NCBI RefSeq assembly: GCF_024171815.1
Contig: NZ_JAMTCJ010000003.1
Coordinates: forward strand, 1,085,155 to 1,149,154
Length of the DNA stretch: 64,000 bases
From: Williamsia maris
GTDB lineage: Bacteria > Actinomycetota > Actinomycetes > Mycobacteriales > Mycobacteriaceae
Direction: 5' to 3'
The stretch's first letter is position 1; the number at the start of each line of letters is the position of its first letter. Below are positions 63,152-64,000 of this stretch, in pieces. The position numbers and the translations under genes were made by a program. Below the pieces are notes generated by a model that ran no database searches, was not told the DNA's origin, and saw nothing but the letters and a program-made list of their open reading frames with translations.

Positions 63152-64000
63152 TCAGTCGACGCAAGGGACGCCGAAGGCCGAGGTGGTCACGGGCGCTCCC
63201 TGGTCCGGGGTCGGGTCCACTCCCGTGGTGGCCGTGCCCGACAGGGCCTCTACCGACGGACGCGGATCGGCAGACGTCGGCGCGGGTGGGATGAGTCCGA
63301 ATGCGGTTTGGACCTGGGTTCTGATGGCGGTGGGGTCGATGATGTTGACGTCCTGGCCGTCGATGGTGTCGTACCGCTGGACCGGCAGTGTGGTGAACCG
63401 CGTGCTCTGGCCGTTGATGTCGCCGATGCGGTGGGCGTAATCCACGACGTTCCATCCCGCCGACAGGGTGACGTCGCGTTGGGCCACCGTGACCAGGGCG
63501 TCGAGTTTGTTCAGGTCGCCGAACACCCCCGATGAGGACAGGGCGTGGGTGACCGAGAGCAGGAATGCCTGTTGGCGGTGGGTGCGGTCGAGGTCGCCGT
63601 TGTCGAGGCCGTGGCGTTGCCGGACGAACGCCAGTGCCTGGGCTGCGTTCAGGGTGTGCACGCCCGCGGCGAAGTGCGCACCCGAATAGCTGTCGGAGAC
63701 CGCGTGATTCAGGCAGACCTGCACCCCGCCCAAGGCTTTGGTGATGTCGTAGAACCCCACGAGACTGACCTCGGCGAACCGGTCGATCGGTACCCCGGTC
63801 AGGGCTCGGACGGTCTGCAGTGTTTCGGCGCGTCCGGCGTCGCGGCTGCGTGATTCCAGCGTCGCCTGGTCGGTGACGCCGGCATCGATGAGGTGTTGTT
63901 CGGTCTGGGCTTTCTTCAGTCCGTATGCCTCTTTGATCTTGGCGTGGTCGTAGCCGTCGATGCCGACGACGGGCACGTAGTCGTCGCGCGGGATGGAGAA
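63152..64000 (-). CDS. LytR-CpsA-Psr (LCP) family protein, C-terminal part
   Basis: At least 282 residues, with the N-terminus beyond the window. It shows the LCP core: FSIPRDDYVP, IKEAYGLKKAQ, VSLVGFYDITKALGGVQVCL, AQALAFVRQRHGLDNGDLDR with Arg residues binding polyprenyl phosphate, and TLPVQRYDTIDGQDV. LCP enzymes attach glycopolymers (arabinogalactan or capsular chains) to peptidoglycan. The C-terminal ~50 residues are Pro/Thr-rich. Stops three bases from the converging LuxR gene. Confidence 0.88.
   Translation of the reverse strand, partial: FSIPRDDYVPVVGIDGYDHAKIKEAYGLKKAQTEQHLIDAGVTDQATLESRSRDAGRAETLQTVRALTGVPIDRFAEVSLVGFYDITKALGGVQVCLNHAVSDSYSGAHFAAGVHTLNAAQALAFVRQRHGLDNGDLDRTHRQQAFLLSVTHALSSSGVFGDLNKLDALVTVAQRDVTLSAGWNVVDYAHRIGDINGQSTRFTTLPVQRYDTIDGQDVNIIDPTAIRTQVQTAFGLIPPAPTSADPRPSVEALSGTATTGVDPTPDQGAPVTTSAFGVPCVD

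Overview
The window is high-GC actinobacterial DNA from a mycolic-acid bacterium of the order Mycobacteriales. Gordonia or a close relative is the best guess. Three things point there. The block rplJ / rplA-rplK-nusG-secE-tRNA-Trp-had-rpmG-tRNAs follows the Mycobacterium tuberculosis order. The block yajQ-htpX-polyprenyl synthase-menJ-menG-mgtA-DUF3592-menD matches Rv0566c to Rv0555. The fatty-acid dehydratase is a single fused HadA/HadB protein, with no hadC beside it and no mycolate methyltransferases nearby. The genus is an inference; no rRNA or taxonomic marker is present.

Layout. 1-0.6 kb: start of rplJ (L10) on the minus strand with a long structured leader and a candidate promoter. 0.6-5.8 kb: three alpha/beta hydrolases and a coupled DUF2786/metallohydrolase pair. 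5.9-11 kb: rplA, rplK, nusG, secE, tRNA-Trp, hadAB, rpmG, tRNA-Met, tRNA-Thr and tRNA-Tyr, all minus strand. 11.1-12.1 kb: a frameshifted AbiEi/DUF559 gene. 12.2-22.3 kb: yajQ, htpX and the menaquinone genes (polyprenyl synthase, menJ, menG, menD), with mgtA and an SDR/HTH divergent pair. 22.4-27 kb: a periplasmic molybdoenzyme with its cytochrome b, a MarR/AbrB-type divergent pair and a saccharopine-dehydrogenase-like protein.

27.1-53 kb is a Wzx/Wzy-type exopolysaccharide locus. It holds a low-molecular-weight tyrosine phosphatase, an initiating sugar-phosphate transferase, a BY-kinase with its Wzz-like domain, a flippase, a polymerase, four glycosyltransferases, three left-handed beta-helix acyltransferases, two methyltransferases, a glycoside hydrolase lipoprotein, a class F sortase with a small anchored protein, a DUF4012 protein, GDP-mannose dehydratase (gmd), GDP-fucose synthase (fcl) and a carbohydrate esterase. 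The product should be a surface polymer containing a GDP-fucose-derived sugar, with tyrosine-phosphorylation control of assembly. menB and a thioesterase sit inside this locus. The ancestral neighbours resume after it: VOC protein, pitA, DUF3349 and menE. The polysaccharide genes therefore appear to have been inserted into, and to have split, an ancestral menaquinone/phosphate-transport neighbourhood.

58.2-64 kb: small proteins, a nitroreductase, a two-component system with an extra kinase-like membrane protein, an HTH-only LuxR protein, and a partial LytR-CpsA-Psr cell-wall ligase at the right edge.

The most unusual feature is a set of four tandem arrays (2.6, 16.1, 22.3 and 27.0 kb). Each has an exact 21-bp period and a TGGGC core, and each lies at a convergent gene junction starting within a few bases of a stop codon. 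The unit sequence differs between arrays while period, core and placement are kept. In two arrays the second half is inverted. They look like termination or barrier elements and are not explained by any annotated class I recognise. I saw no CRISPR array, insertion sequence, prophage or rRNA gene.
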